DNA of 64,000 nucleotides from Hericium rajendrae. Its lineage: Eukaryota > Basidiomycota > Agaricomycetes > Russulales > Hericiaceae. Numbering within the stretch: position 1 is the first letter of the stretch; every line of letters begins with the position of its first letter. This document shows, in pieces, positions 9,802 to 25,300 of the stretch. The notes under the pieces are model-generated. The model did not search any database and had not been told where the DNA came from. It saw only the letters and a program-made list of their open reading frames with translations. Position numbers and translations under genes: made by a program. Location: contig CM065881.1 of the NCBI GenBank assembly GCA_033439255.1, positions 868,001 through 932,000 on the forward strand, read 5' to 3'.

Positions 9802-12449
9802 ATGGATCGCACACCCAAGAAACTAGTGCACTGGGCACTCGAGTTCAGCAGCTCGCCTTATGGCTCGCCGCTGTCCGAGTCGCCGTCAACCGACTCGGTC
9901 ACGTCAACATCTACCCTGCAATATGTCAACTCCCAGCTGATCGCCCATGGATTCACCCAAGCGCCTGGGCTGTCTCTCGACGGACTCTCGAACTCGCATT
10001 CGGAGAAGGTGGTGAAGTGCTTGATGGGTATGCTCAGCCAGAGAATGGTGCGTGCTGGTTTGGTGTCCGACTGTGTTGGTTGCTAATGGAGGCGGTTTCA
10101 GGAGGATATGAACCGCACTGAAGACCTATCGACGAAATACAGGACATTATCATATGATCATGAGCGACTTGAATCTATGCACCGTGCCGCGACTGAGAAA
10201 GCAGCCAGCGCAGAGCGAGAAGCCAGCACGCAGAAATCGAAGCTCGCGTATGCGTCACTTTTGCGTTCTGTCTCTTGGATCAGTTGTTGATTCCACATCA
10301 GGACTCTTACTCGGACATTACAACAAACAGAAGCAGCACACAAGCATACGACAGGCGAACTTCAACGAACTCGGACGACGCTCCAGACAGTCCGAACGAC
10401 GCATCAGGCAGAGTTAAAGAAGAAAGAGAAGGATGTCGAGCGCATGGCTGAGAAATGGGCGAAGCTCTCCGACTCGCAGTTGAAGCTCGGCTCGGTCGCA
10501 AGCGGCATGTCGGGACATTGCGCAAACGCCGATGTCGCAGAGGGCAGGCCGGATGTCATGTTCAGTTCTGGGAAGGGACTGGTGGATGCGGCGTTGGAAC
10601 AGGCTGAGGAGGCCTGCAAGGAGCTTCGAGAGGAAAACAAAGAGGTAAAGGCTCTTATCGTCGACGTTGCGAACGCCATCCAGAAGATTCTTCACAAAGC
10701 CACCCGAGAGAATTCGGACGACCTTGATTATGTGAGTCCACATCTTCTTTATTGGAGTTCTTCCCTAATATACAGCGAAGCCACCACTATTCGGGACTAT
10801 GGATCTATTCCCTCTCGGACCACCTGATTTCGCATTCGAAAAATTGAGTTCTTTGCTTACTGCGCTCCGCAATGCCATGGGCACGATCAAGGTGACCAGT
10901 GAAGAACCTCGAGCATCTGCCGAAGCCGAATCGTCAACAGCAGCAGAGGCGAAGGCCAAAGTTCATACTCAGGAGGTCGAGAAGTTAAAGAAACAGATTA
11001 CGACCTTGCGCTCCGAGCTTGGTATGCAGCTAATCGTCAACTGTGTTTCATCCGTTGACATATCCATGTCCTGCAGAGCAAGCACAGAAAGAGACATCCG
11101 CTTATGCTGCACAAGCACAGGCCGTCTTCGATCGTTTTTCTACTAATCCTCAGCTGTTACTCAAAGTAGCTGAATCAGAGGAGGCTACCTCCGAACGAAT
11201 GGAACAGTTAGACAAGGAACTTTCTGATCTTGAGCACGAACGCGCAGCCTGCACGGAAGCTGCTATGCGGCTTGGAAAGGAACGCGCTGACCTAGAGGTA
11301 AGCGTGACTTGGATCTTAGGAATCGCTGCCATCTCATCCCTATTTCAGGCCGAACGGGTGAAATTCATGGAGGAAAGGCGTGCTTGGCAAGTCCAAGTGA
11401 TGCTCGATGATCCTCCAGCTAAGCCTGCACCATCCGAGCCAGAACCTATTACCCAGCTACCACCAGTTCTGTCTATTACGACTCAGCAATCGCCTCGCAA
11501 ACCGAAAGTGAAGATCCACTCGCCACGAAAGTCGCCTGTTAAAGCCACGTCAGGCAAGCGAGCGCGTACAACAGTCTTCCGCAAATCATCCTCCGGATCC
11601 GGCCTCAGCGCATCGACTCAATCCAAAGTGGTCCCGTCGTTCGAGACGGAAGTGATCCCACCGTTGACAGGCTCCCTCCTCCCAACGAGCTTCGTGCTCC
11701 CGCCCCCATCTCCCCAGTCCCGCATCCCACCACGGAGAGACGACCTCCTCGGCCCCTTCGCAACAGCCAAATCCGAGCCATCCCTCCCCGCATACGCCGC
11801 CGCGGCGCTCCCGACCTCCAAGTCCGAGGCCGCGCTGCCCGACGCGTCCTCCACGACCCCGCAGACGCCGATGCGCCGTCCATTCCCGATGGCGAAGCCC
11901 TTCGCCCCGCGCATGATGCACGCGTACTCGCCCTCGAAGCCGAGCCCGCTTTCGCGCATCCTCATGCTGAGCGACTCGCCCGAGGGCGGCGCGCCCGAGT
12001 CCGCGCCCGCGGGCCTGCAATCCGTGAGCGAGGACGAGGAGCCCGTGGACCCGGCACCGCCGGTCGACGAAGAGAGCCCGCTGCGGGAGAAGAAGCTCGA
12101 GAAGAACGTGGACCCTGCCGTGCCTGAGAGCGATGCGCCGAGGAAGAGCAGGTCCTCCGCGCCGCCGCTGAAGAAGCGGCTCGCGACGTCGGCGGGGGAG
12201 AAGGAGAAGGGCAAGACGAGGGCGGGCGCACGGCCGGCGGGGGAGAAGGAGAATACGGTCAAGCGCGCGCTGCTTGGGCCGCCGCCAGCGAAGTCGGCGT
12301 CGGCGAAGATACAGGCGGGCAAGTCGGCGTCGTCGTCGGGGGCGGCGGGCACGAAGGCGCGGTTCGCGGCGAAGCTACCGCCGGGGAAGGGTGGGGCGCG
12401 ACGGGTGCCGGTTGATAGTGCAGAGGCTGGCCCTGGATGGCGAGGATGA
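9802..12449 (+). CDS. ADIP/Msd1-like coiled-coil protein, 794 aa
   Basis: Six exons (9802-10047, 10102-10247, 10302-10731, 10781-11021, 11077-11297, 11349-12449) give one continuous frame of 794 residues. The N-terminus has TLQYVNSQLIAHGFTQAPG followed by a helical segment. This order resembles the afadin- and alpha-actinin-binding (ADIP/SSX2IP, yeast Msd1) family, whose members anchor microtubules at spindle poles or centrosomes. Long coiled coils follow (AELKKKEKDVERMAEKW; MEQLDKELSDLEHERA). The last exon is a disordered, basic and Ser/Pro-rich tail with SPRKSP-type motifs that could be phosphorylated. The acceptor of exon 4 (after cgaag at 10780) was chosen because it alone keeps the frame. 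The family call rests on the N-terminal pattern and is moderate; that this is a coiled-coil gene is firm. Confidence 0.75.
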
Positions 12450-12674
12450 GGCTCCGGTTATGATGCTTCTGGTTGGTCTGGCGTACGACCATGGTCATGC
12501 TGTGTACTTTTCCTTGTCGCAAGTTCTGTCGTGCCCACGTTTTCTATGATTGTTACAGATATACCCCATGTTACATGCCATCAATGTTTATAATTGTTAC
12601 AGTCAAGTCTTAGATAGGAACAAACATCCGTACGACATTCCCAAGTGTCTCGTTCATCACTGGTATCCCTCTAT

Positions 12675-15315
<2,641 letters not shown>

Positions 15316-16402
15316 TAGCGATAAATCAGAGGTGCAGAAACAGGGGAAAGTAGGCAGACGATAGGACATGGCCCGCAGAATGTGGACAGGCGATTATAAG
15401 GAGGGCTCATGACCGCGGTAATGTGTGCAGGGTACCGATCCGGACAGCTTCAGCGCTGTAGTGCACGGATATCAGGCGCCGCTGAGTTCGAATAGAGCTG
15501 TTCTGCTTCCCTTATTTGGTGAGCACTTCCTCACCTCCTCTGGCTTTTCGTTTCAATGTTGAGCAGCTTACTTGCAGTACGGACGCCGTTTGTGCCCCTC
15601 GATTACGCGTGAGACAAAGATCCGGAGGTCTTGTGATCATATTTCGTTTTACTGTATTTTTTTGCAGAAACCCTCCATGAAGATGACCAGAAATCACGGC
15701 ATTGGGACCTTGTTGGGACCCACTTTTTCATGTGTATGGTGCATGAACAATAACCAGACTACACTTGGCTCCGGAGGCATCGATCCAAATCCGAGGACCA
15801 TTATGGCTGATAGGTCAATCGATGACAAGCAATTACTCCATCAGCATTGGCCAAGTATCGAGCGCTTTGACTGATCACTGCCCTATGAGGCAGCGTTTCC
15901 AGCGCGAGGGCCGGCTCGACTGTGCATTTCCAAGTCCTTCCCTGGTTTCGAAGGAGAGAAGCCCTGATCCTCGACGTCAACGTCCGCGCGCGCGGTGGTA
16001 AACTTACTTCTGGAACAGGCAAACATCTAATCAAAGGGCATCGTATTTCATGTCAGCTTGCCCTTAAGACTCAAGTGCCTACACACAATTGTCATAACGT
16101 TCCGGTTCATGGTTGAATCTTTACCGGTCCTGACATGAGTCTGGATAGTTTATGATGATCAATGACATACAAAGCAGGCGTTCAAAGTGAGGGTCGAAAT
16201 CGGGACTACGGTAAGCTTTATCGGTGTACGTTCGAGCAGAAGAAAAGATACAGAATAAGATACAATACAAACACAAGTCTTTGACACGACAGCACTGGTA
16301 CGAAATGTAGCAGACAGACAATAACAAAACGAATCAGAACCAGCAAATGAGAGACTTAAAGCACGACCAACGAAAGACTACCAGGATAGAGACGATCAGG
16401 CT
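15316..16402. other. Intergenic region, no gene seen
   Basis: About 1.1 kb separates the 5' end of the monooxygenase gene from the 3' end of the POLD4 gene. Short frames on both strands lack any recognisable motif. No terminal repeats were found. Confidence 0.5.
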
Positions 16403-17231
16403 TTAGACCTCGCCGTAGAAAACGCATTGTGAGAATTGCGTGTCTTCTATGCCTTCTTTCGTCAACAATATGTCGCGTATCTATTCCCAGAGGTACGAAT
16501 TTGAGTGGTCCATAGAGGAGGCATTACCAATCTGAGACGTACTTCAGGAGGCGGATTAAGACCTAGTGCCTCGGCGCGCTCCCAGCGCTCAAGCCGGCTT
16601 ACACCAGCGCAAGGCCCGTATTCGTAGGACCTACCGTAGAAGATAAGCACGGCACACAAAGTGATGGAAGCGCATATACTCACAAATCGAAAACGCGGAG
16701 GATGTGATGGACATGGGTCTGATCCTGAGCATGTACTATTGAACCGACGCATACAGTCAGAAAGAACCTCCCATGGACGAACTGCATGGACGTACTCGGC
16801 TCAAGATGGCCCATCTTCGCCCGCGCCTCCCTGAAAACCTTCCTCCACCGCTTATCGCCCGGCACCAGCTTCTCCACTCTCTCCGGCGGCGGTGATGTCT
16901 GAGACCCGCCCCCGGCAACCACGACGTTCTCGCGCCCCTCGCGCGAGCGGAACACGCCGCCACGTGCGCGCTCCGACTCCGAGACAACGACTGCGGGCTC
17001 GTCCTCCTCGTCCGGGCTTAGCCTCTGCTTCTTCGCCGGCGAGCTTGAGCCCGAGCTCCCGCTGGAGATCGTGCGAATGCTGATGGGCTGCTGCTTGGCC
17101 TTGGTGGACTTACTGGTGCCTGCGTTCGTCGCGCTTGCAGTGCGCTTGGTCGAGGCGAAGGGTAGGACGGCCTGTTTTTTGAAGCTGGAAGAGCTGTTCG
17201 ATCTGCGAGGCTTCGGTTTGGATGATGCCAT
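16403..17231 (-). CDS. POLD4: DNA polymerase delta subunit 4 (Cdm1/POLD4)
   Basis: This is the small accessory subunit that stabilises DNA polymerase delta during lagging-strand synthesis and repair. The coding sequence is the complement of 16403-16480, 16543-16630, 16684-16735 and 16796-17231, 654 nt, 217 residues. The N-terminal half is basic and disordered and includes KKQAVLPFAS, which resembles a PCNA-interacting peptide of the QxxLxxF type. The conserved core is IHAQDQTHVHHILRVFDL, then SYEYGPCAGVSRLERWERA and EALGLNPPPE. The end QCVFYGEV matches the short C-terminus of fungal and animal subunits. Splicing was set by this homology and every junction keeps frame. Identification is firm. 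Confidence 0.95.
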
Positions 17232-17415
17232 GTTATGCTGGCGGATGGTGCGAATATGTCAGAGCTGACTGTATGAAATGGGTGAGGGTACGCGCGAGTG
17301 TTGTGTGCAGTCGTGAAGGACAAGAGTGGAGATCGGTAGTGGCTGGAATTGAAATGGCAATACCACATGTTTTCGTCTACATGAATTTATTTTACTTTAT
17401 ATCAAACAATAATAT

Positions 17416-17489
17416 GGCCGGCTAGCTCAGTTGGTTAGAGCGTCGTGCTAATAACGCGAAGGTCTTGGGTTCGATCCCCACGCTGGCCA
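17416..17489 (+). tRNA. tRNA-Ile (anticodon AAU)
   Basis: A 74 nt cloverleaf with no intron. The acceptor stem is GGCCGGC/GCTGGCC, the D arm GCTC/GAGC, and the anticodon loop CTAATAA with AAT (read as inosine-AU after editing). The T loop is TTCGATC and the discriminator base is A. The outermost T-stem pair is a T-C mismatch (TTGGG against CCCAC), a small deviation that most tRNAs tolerate. Confidence 0.95.
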
Positions 17490-17709
17490 GTTGATTTTGT
17501 TTTCTTTCTTTCCAGTTTAACTGTCCGAGTCTGAGTAGTACGATAGAGGCTAGAAAGCATCTCTACATGTGACACCGATCCAGCTCTATGACATCCATAC
17601 TTCGTCTTTGAGCAATTCACAGCTTACGCGGCATCGCAAGCTTTGTGAAATTCTAGACAAACAAGACTGATAATCAAACAACACTACATTTGTGTGCTGT
17701 CTCAAGCTC

Positions 17710-19275
17710 TCATTCACCACCGCCACTCTCCGAATTCACCGTGGATGTCTCCTGCACCGATGCAAAATGCATGGCTGAAAGCATAGCCGTCGGACGGTCC
17801 CTGTGCAGAGCGGCATTGACAATATGAGAGGCGTCACTAAGGTTGAAGGTCTCGTGCACATTGCCAAAGCCGGCCCCCATCCCGACATGTATGATAACAA
17901 GAGTCGGGGCGATCACCTGGATATGGCAAATTCCATGAGCACTCGACAAAGATGGGCGGAGAGCAGGTATCATACCATCATATAGCCCGAGATCACCTCG
18001 CATATGTCCTGCGGGAACATCAGCATTCACATTTGTGAGGTAAGGCAGAGCGTGAACAGCTTACAATGGGTACTAGTGAGAAAGTCATAGCCAGTTCTGC
18101 TGCCAGTGATGCAGAGAAAAGCACACCGGATTCGATGCTGGATAGTGTCGTGATTAGAGATGGGTGCTAAGTCATTTCAATCAACTTACAACATAGCAAT
18201 GATAGCACGGTAGCGCAGGGCCACCTTCTTGCCGAGCATCCTCTTGATTTCTTTGGTGTCGAGCCAGATCTTCAAAGCTAGGTACTATATGAAATTTAAC
18301 TTCACGTGCATTTCAGACGACATACCGACAAGAAATGAAGTCAAAACATTGGTCGCCAGCGATAGTGAGGTTGACGCATCTGAAAAGCGAGTGGCAGCCA
18401 TAGCCATGTCTAGTGCTGATGTGGACGTGGTGGTGGGATGGTAGGCCAGATAACACATCCGGGCGCCATAATATACTTGCGCGAGATTGCAGACTACAAA
18501 TAATGTGTCATGGAGGGGCCACGACCGTCCACAAAGCAGAATATACCTGTCGAGGCAAGAAGAAGGCAGGACGGAAATGCAACGATCCACTTCTTAGCAC
18601 GCCAAAGGACTGCACAGCGGAAGATCTGTAGAGGGAGATATGAGAGAGCTGCTTTCAGGGCAGAGGCATCGCACACACCAATGTTGCATCAGCTATGAAA
18701 CTTCAGTTAGTGCAAGAAGAACGTCAGAATGTAAATAATAACTGAGCAGGTGATGTCTCCTCACAATATTGCAGCCTTGCAAGCAGAGATTAGAACCACT
18801 AAAAGGCTGCCCACAACCGTTTCGTGATTCTCGACTCGGACTTGGCTGCATGGGACCGTAGCGTCATATGTAAAGGTACTCGCACTCGTTGCAACCGGCC
18901 TGAGGAGTGATTCGAGAAAGAAGAAGATGGTGATGGCAGTGGTGAGGATAAAGATGGCAATGGACCCAACCAGGAAAAGCTTGTTCCGATGGTGCTTGAG
19001 AAGCACATACATGGAACCTGCGAAAAGCATCGAGTAGATGCCTATTGTGATTGTCGGTGCTCAGCGGTCATATGCAAGATAATAGTGTTCCAACTCACCG
19101 TATATGATAGAGCTTGTCTAGATCGAAAGCATTTCTTGTGACCAAAATGTTATCTGAAGGACATGAAAAGCCATCTTACCCATAAACGAGCCATTTCTAT
19201 CTGTGGTTGAAGATCAGTGTGTCGTTCACGACCAGGCGAAATGATACGAACTCGATACATATATTCGCCGCACAT
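17710..19275 (-). CDS. Seven-transmembrane protein, family copy A
   Basis: This is a basidiomycete-type 7TM membrane protein of unknown ligand. The first exon encodes MCGEYMYR (ATG at 19273-19275) and is followed by tiny exons encoding IEMARLW and TSSIIYG. Then come IYSMLFAGSMYVLL (TM1), an ILTTAITIFFFLESLL helix (TM2), KWIVAFPSCLLLAST (TM4), SLSLATNVLTSFLV (TM5) and LKIWLDTKEIKRMLGKK (cytosolic loop). IAPTLVIIHVGMGAGFGNVH marks TM7 and the start of the cytosolic tail, which ends SESGGGE. The same exon order appears in the copies at 28510, 43126, 47873 and 51685. It is not recognisably a Ste3 pheromone receptor. It faces tRNA-Ile and POLD4 at its 3' side. All exons look usable, but boundaries in the middle were only approximated. 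Confidence 0.75.
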
Positions 19276-20319
19276 TCTGGACACAGAAAGAGGGAAAGAT
19301 GTCGACTGCGAACGCCAGACACACTTGGCGGCGGGGTAGTTGTATGGGGCGAGACGCGCCCAATCGTGTTCATATATGGCGTATTTTTGCGAAGTGAAAC
19401 ATCATGAAATCGTGGGTATGAGGCTGTTCCGCTCCGTCCGCGTCAATTACACCGCAAGGGAGTGAAGTTTTCCGAAACGAAGACCAGTAATAAGTACTGT
19501 AGACGCGTTGGACAGTAAGCATGTATATAAGCATCCTTGATGGGCACAGAAATATTACTTACGGGCATGTGCAGCGACGTCAACTAAGGAGTCGCATGAT
19601 AGATTTTCGCGTGGTCAAAGTATGAACGCAGAACCACGATAATCGCAGAGCCTCGAAGGCTTGTGAAGCTTGAACATCATGTCATCGCAGGATCTGGTAG
19701 TATGAATTCCCGCATGTCTAGGCGCTGGCATCGCGTCAAGATGACCTTGGTAAAATGATCTTGATAGAAACTAAGATGAATACTGTAGACGCGATAGGAG
19801 CTTCAGCTAGCTTCAAGCTTCATACACATAGCAGGGAGCTTATATGCTTACCCGCTTACCACCAGCGCCGCAGGCTTCAGGTCCGGCCCGACCAGGCAAA
19901 ACATGAGCTGTAAAAGGCACGTATCCTGGGCCACTGGCGTCCGATCGGAAAGGCTAACTTGCCTGGCCTGTAACATGACACACTCGTCGGCTTTCTAGTC
20001 ATCGTATACATACTGTCATACGCTGTTAGCTCACGCATGGTAGCCAGCACTCACAGATGACTGCTATCCATTGTTAGGCAGATGCTTAAATCTTGACATG
20101 TCCGTGCAGTGGGCTGGTGGATCGACCGACTCAAGTCAGGCAAGAACGGAACACCGAGGCATAATGGTACTGAAAATTGCTGCAAACCGGATTGCAGTGG
20201 AGCACAGTGAGGATTCAAAGGTGCAGAAAGCCTCGAGAACGATGTCGACATCAATTATTGAGAGTATCCGATATTCTGAATTGAATGACAATTCCGTTTC
20301 ATGGGTCGGTCGCAGTTCC
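19276..20319. other. Intergenic region, no gene seen
   Basis: About 1 kb lies between the 5' end of the 7TM gene and the 3' end of the BTB pseudogene. I see no coding signature or terminal repeats. Possible 3' sequence of the pseudogene extends into it from the right. Confidence 0.5.
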
Positions 20320-21312
20320 TTTTTGCAAAAAGAAATATCCAGCTCGATCTAAATACGGATTTTGCGAGCCTGAGCTTTCGATCGCAAATGCAGGAAGACA
20401 GACTCGAACACACCTGATCAATCCGCCGCTCCACTTCCTGACCAAACACTTGACTGAAGGCTAATAAAGACTCCGCAAGCATTGGATTACACTTTTGGCA
20501 CGAAAGCATTTGGAAAGACGGCAGCAGCAGCTTTTGGGCCTTGACGACCTCGCCCCGCGGCCTATCCTTCAGAGCAACCGCAGCTCGCGCTACGAACCAT
20601 CCACGCGCTTGCCAAGTCCCTTTACTGGCCACCACAATTCCAGTTGCCACGCAGCATGTCGCAGGCGGCGCTCACGTCCACGCCTCGCCGTTCCGCCCCG
20701 TGATCCACTCGAATTCCGTTGCCAGCGACCTGGCCTCTTCGCTGCATCGCCGGTAGTAGCGCCAGGGAATGTGCAGCGCCGGCCCATCTATGAACACCAT
20801 GTCGAGCCGAGGTTTTCCAGCGATATGGCCTTGCGCAAGTATGCCCGCCTCGGGCTCGAGCTCGAGGCGGCAGACGGCGCCATAGGACTGTGAGGGGCGG
20901 TCCGTGAGGAAGGACGACTGTGCGAAGGCGCTGGCGCCCAGCTTGTACGCGCGGAGCATGTCGTACTTCTTTGCGGCGGCGAGCACGAAGCACAGATCCT
21001 CCAAGCTGGTAAACGCGGGCTCGTCCGCGCGAGCGGGTAGCACATGCTGGCTAGGATGCGTGAGGGTTCCTTCACGACGATCACGGGGAGACGGGACGTG
21101 TGTTCTGCGTGCTTCGAGTCCGGCGCCTTTGGCTCGCCGGCTGGGGTATCGAGAACATGTCGTGGAAAAACGGGGAGGACTTCGCTAGGATGACTTTGTA
21201 GACGCGGAAGTCGATATGGTCGAAGGAGAGGAGGATGATGTCGCTGTCGCTGTCGTCGAAGGGCGCGCCGAAATCTTGGCACGTTCCATCGTCGTAAATA
21301 TGTCAAAGTCAT
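20320..21312 (-). pseudogene. BTB/POZ-domain gene, broken (copy a)
   Basis: The BTB core is clear: DFGAPFDDSDSDIILLSFD, then [20 protein letters not shown]. The region [21 protein letters not shown], the segment YRRCSEEARSLATEFEWITG, and EVERRIDQ plus IELDIS at the end are also clear. These parts lie in different frames. Shifts occur after the PQPA motif (about 21135), again near 21050 before the AFTSLEDLC segment, and a stop follows GEAWT (about 20672). Its closest relative in the window is the gene at 32135, which shares the KSSPFF, SFLTDRP and IELDIS features. The gene is probably not producing a full protein. Confidence 0.75.
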
Positions 21313-22391
21313 GCTCGGTTTCGCCACTTCTGACTGTGAACTAGTGAGTGACTGTGGCAGGGAGACTGGTCAGACAATGAATGGACTCACGTGTAACTTC
21401 TCAGCGACGGCCGTGCAAATGTAGAACGGCACGTAAGAGGCGATCTGCAATTATTAGTGCGACATTCTCCAGCACAAACTAAGATCTTGAGGAAACGTGT
21501 CCGATTTCTCGCCATCTATTCACTAGACAAGCAAAGGGCGACGTCAATCGAAAGGCTAGAATGGAGCTCAGCCACAATACCCGACTCGTCCGTCATTGTG
21601 TATCAAGAGACGGTCACCAGTCTAGTGTCATTCGGCTAGCGAGAGCAGAAACATCGAGACCGCCATCATGGCGGGAAGACATGAATTGAACGCATTGCCA
21701 TCAGGCGCCCAACGAGAAGACGCCGTCGACTTGTTGCGTTCATCACTTCCCTGCAGCCGCGGCCAGTTCATCTCACCAAGCCATATGTATCCACACCAAC
21801 ACGAAACACGAACATTCACGTTCGGAACACCCATCGTACATCTATTCAACAACGTGCAGCACAAACCAGTATACAGTGGACGCGCCTCCGCGCGCCGTGA
21901 AAATGTACAGTAGAACACCCCCCTCTCTCTCAAAGCAAGCAAATCAAGAGCGTATGTATACGGAATGAATCCAAGACGAGACTGGCATGACGTGTCCTCC
22001 CGGCTCCGCATGACACGGACAAGCACAGGAGCGCGCGTCGTCGTGCGGCGGTAGCGGCACGGAGCCGTAGCGTGCAGCAGGGCGCGGGCGAGCCTAAATT
22101 ATGCCCCGCGGGGCGATTATAAGGTAGGTATCGGTGTAGTGGAGATGGAGACACACAACAGTGGTGGAAGTGAAGTGACGCGATAAGAGTAACGTGCACC
22201 GAGACGAAGTGTTCGGAGTGGAAGAGATGAAGATGTGTACATGAATAGAAGCAGATACTGTACCGCCCAAGAATGCCGCAAAAGTCACAGAACGAAACCC
22301 ACACCAAGATCGAACGACGCGCTGCAGACAGACCCACCGTGAGCAATTACATTGCGGACGCAGGCGGGACGGGGGAAAACGCACCTCATTG
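21313..22391. other. Intergenic region, no gene seen
   Basis: This 1.1 kb separates the BTB pseudogene from the 3' end of the Reg1-like gene. Part is presumably 3' UTR of the latter. No gene, repeat or RNA was recognised. Confidence 0.5.
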
Positions 22392-25300
22392 CTACGCCCC
22401 GCCACCAGCAAAACCAACACCGGCGCTCCCGCTCCCGGTCGGCGACCCAGGCCACAGCGCGCCCCACAACCCCCGCGCCGACGACGACACGATGTCCGCC
22501 GCGCGGCTCACGAGCCCACCCTCCCTTTCCGGCGACCGCGGACTCGCAGGACTCCGCGACCACGCGTTCGCCAGCTCACAATCCACCGCGCGGCCCTTGC
22601 CTTTGTCGGGCGACGACGAAGGCGGCGACCGCGGCGCGTCCTTCAGCACCGCCTGCAGTGCCTTGACGGCGACGGGCGAATTCGACGGCGTCGGGTGCGC
22701 CGAACGCGCCTGTTCTTCCTCCTCCTCTATCGACGGGGGTATCTCTAGCGGCAGAGAGAGCGTCGGCTTATGCGGCGCGCGCCCGCGGCTTGACGATGCC
22801 AGATCTGAGCTCTGATGCTCGCTCCCCGACGCCGCGGGCGACACGGAAGAGACCACCGGCGACGGCGGCACCTCGTGCCGCGGCAACGGCGGGCTCGTAC
22901 TCGCATTGCTCGTCCAGCTGTCACTGCTCCCTGTCCTCTTACCCTCCCTTCCGCGCCGCCCCCGGCCCTGCGCATAGACCGAATGCGACCCAGAGCCAAC
23001 CAACCCCGCCGCGCTCCCCGACGGACTCACGCTGCCGAGCGGACTGCCCGTCGACCGCTCGCGCTCGCTCGAAAACGAGCCGCCGCGCGTCGACGAGCGC
23101 CCGCGGCCTTGCACGGCCGCGGGCAATGCGGGCCCGGAGTACGACGCGGACACGGGCCCGGGCGCGCGCCCGCGTGGGGGCGGCGACAGCAGCGTCGAGT
23201 CGTGCGACGCGCTGCGCGCGATGGGCAGCGATGCCGAGAGCGGCGCGTCTATGCTTGGGCCATGGTGCAGCGCCATCTCCGCGGGCGACGGCGTACGCGA
23301 GTGCGAGCGGCTTCTGCTTCTAGTCCTGCTCCGGCTGCGCGAGCGCGAGACGCGCTCCTCCGCGGGCTTGCTGCCGTCCTCGCCTTCTGCGGCGTCGACG
23401 CGCACGATGACGTTGTCCGTGTTGCTTTCCCGTCCGAGCGGGCTCGGCATGTAGCCGATCTGCTCGCCGAAGTAGTCAATCGTCGCCTCCTGCATGCCGT
23501 CTGCGTCCGGGGTCTGCACTACCAGCTCGGCCGTGTAGACGTTGTGGACCGCACTCTCGACCGCGGGTAGTGGTAGCGCCTCCGCGCTCGGCACCTGGTC
23601 GGGCTCAATGGGGCTGCGCGAGCCCGAACCAGAGCCGACGCTGAAGTGCGCCTCACGATGTCGATAGACGTCCTCGCTGCTGCCCGAACGGCTCCTGCTG
23701 ATACCGGGGCCTGCGATCGCGTACCCGCTGGGCACGTAGACGAGGTTCACAGGCGGGCTTGCGCTGCCACGCTTTGTCGTCCGCTCGCGCCTGCAGCTGT
23801 ACACGCCTTGATCGTATCCATCGCCGCTGCTGGACCCGTAATCGTAAAAGCCGAATGGCATCTGACGATCGACGCCGCCAAATGTCCCATCCTCATCGTC
23901 CTCGTCCTCTTCGCGGTCGCCTCCATGAGTCTTGAGCAGCGTCGGCGCGATGGGCGCAATAGTGACGTGCGACTTCTCTTTATCATTTGACATGGTGCGG
24001 ACAAGAGGCGGACGCGAGCCATAGAACGAGCGGCGCTGTGAGGCCGGCGGGAACGGTGCGTGCGGGTGATGGGGATAAGGCGCATGGGCATGTGAATGAT
24101 ACGGCGTCGGTGGGAATGCGCCACTCGGCACATGGTGTGAATGCGAGGATGACCGTGATCGCGGACGCATCTCCAGGATGTCGTCATCATCATCCGAGTT
24201 GTCGTCCGAATTTGAGGTGGATGCGGATGTGCTGTTGGGGTTGGAGATCAGGTCGAGCTCAGGGGAGGCGGAACGGCGGGAGGATGGGGCGACGGCGAAG
24301 ATGCCGTCGAGTTCCTCCTGGTCATCGGCGGGTTCATGATGCGACACTTCCGTGTCTTCGTCGTATCTGTATTCCCAATGCGGAAGGAGAAGAGACGAAA
24401 TGAGCGTGCGGACCGAAGAAGGCGGAAGAGTGCCGATGAGAAAAGAAAAGACCCCAGCCACTCTGGGGAAGTGTCGTGGCCAGGACCACGGCGCTATCAG
24501 ACTGACAGGTGCCCTTCAGGCCGCAGCGGAAAACAAACATGGGGGAAAAAAAAAAGGAAGAAGAACACTGACCCGTCATCTGAGTCGCGCTCGTAGACAA
24601 GCTTCTGTCTTCTCCGTTCAAAGTCATCCTCGTCCGCTGGCTTCGATGGTGGCGAGTCGATTGCAATAAACTGTTCTACAAACGTGTTGAAGGTGATATG
24701 CTTCTTCTTCCCCTCGTTGTTCGCGCTTGCGATCGAGGGCGCACCTAGTTCTTGCGACGACCGACTGGCCGACGTGTCCGACGAACCTGAGCGGTGGTCT
24801 AGCGCAGGCGCGCTTGGCAGCGCTGCGAGGTTACTGCTTAGAATACTGGGGGAGTGGGTGACGGTGCTGGAGGAAGAGGATGGGAAGGACTGGGTGATGG
24901 TCGCATTCGGCGAAACGGGTGCGATGATGCGTGGTGGCGAGGTCTTGCGGAATGGATGATGATGGGAGCGCGCCCAGCTCGTGATGTTCGTATCGCTCTT
25001 CGTCTGCTTCAATGGCGGCCTGTGCCGCCGCTTGCCTCCTTCTGTGCCCTCGCGCTCTCCGCTCTCATCTTCATAATCATAGTGACCATCGCCTTCCGTG
25101 TCGTCATCTTCATCCACGTCTTCGTCGAGGTACGCCTCGTCTGCTGCAGTATGAGTAAAACTCGGCAGTGCGCTTGTCAGCAATTCCGATATACTCCTGT
25201 GCTTGAGGATCGGCTTCTTGCCGGGCGGGGGTAATAGATTTGCTAGGCGAATATCCGCAGGTGCGGATGGTTCGCGAGCGTGTTGGTCATCAAAGTAGTC

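Noticed and set aside
11586-12352. Long minus-strand frames inside the last exon of the ADIP-like gene
   Set aside because: They are antisense shadows of a GC-rich coding exon, with low-complexity translations and no motifs.
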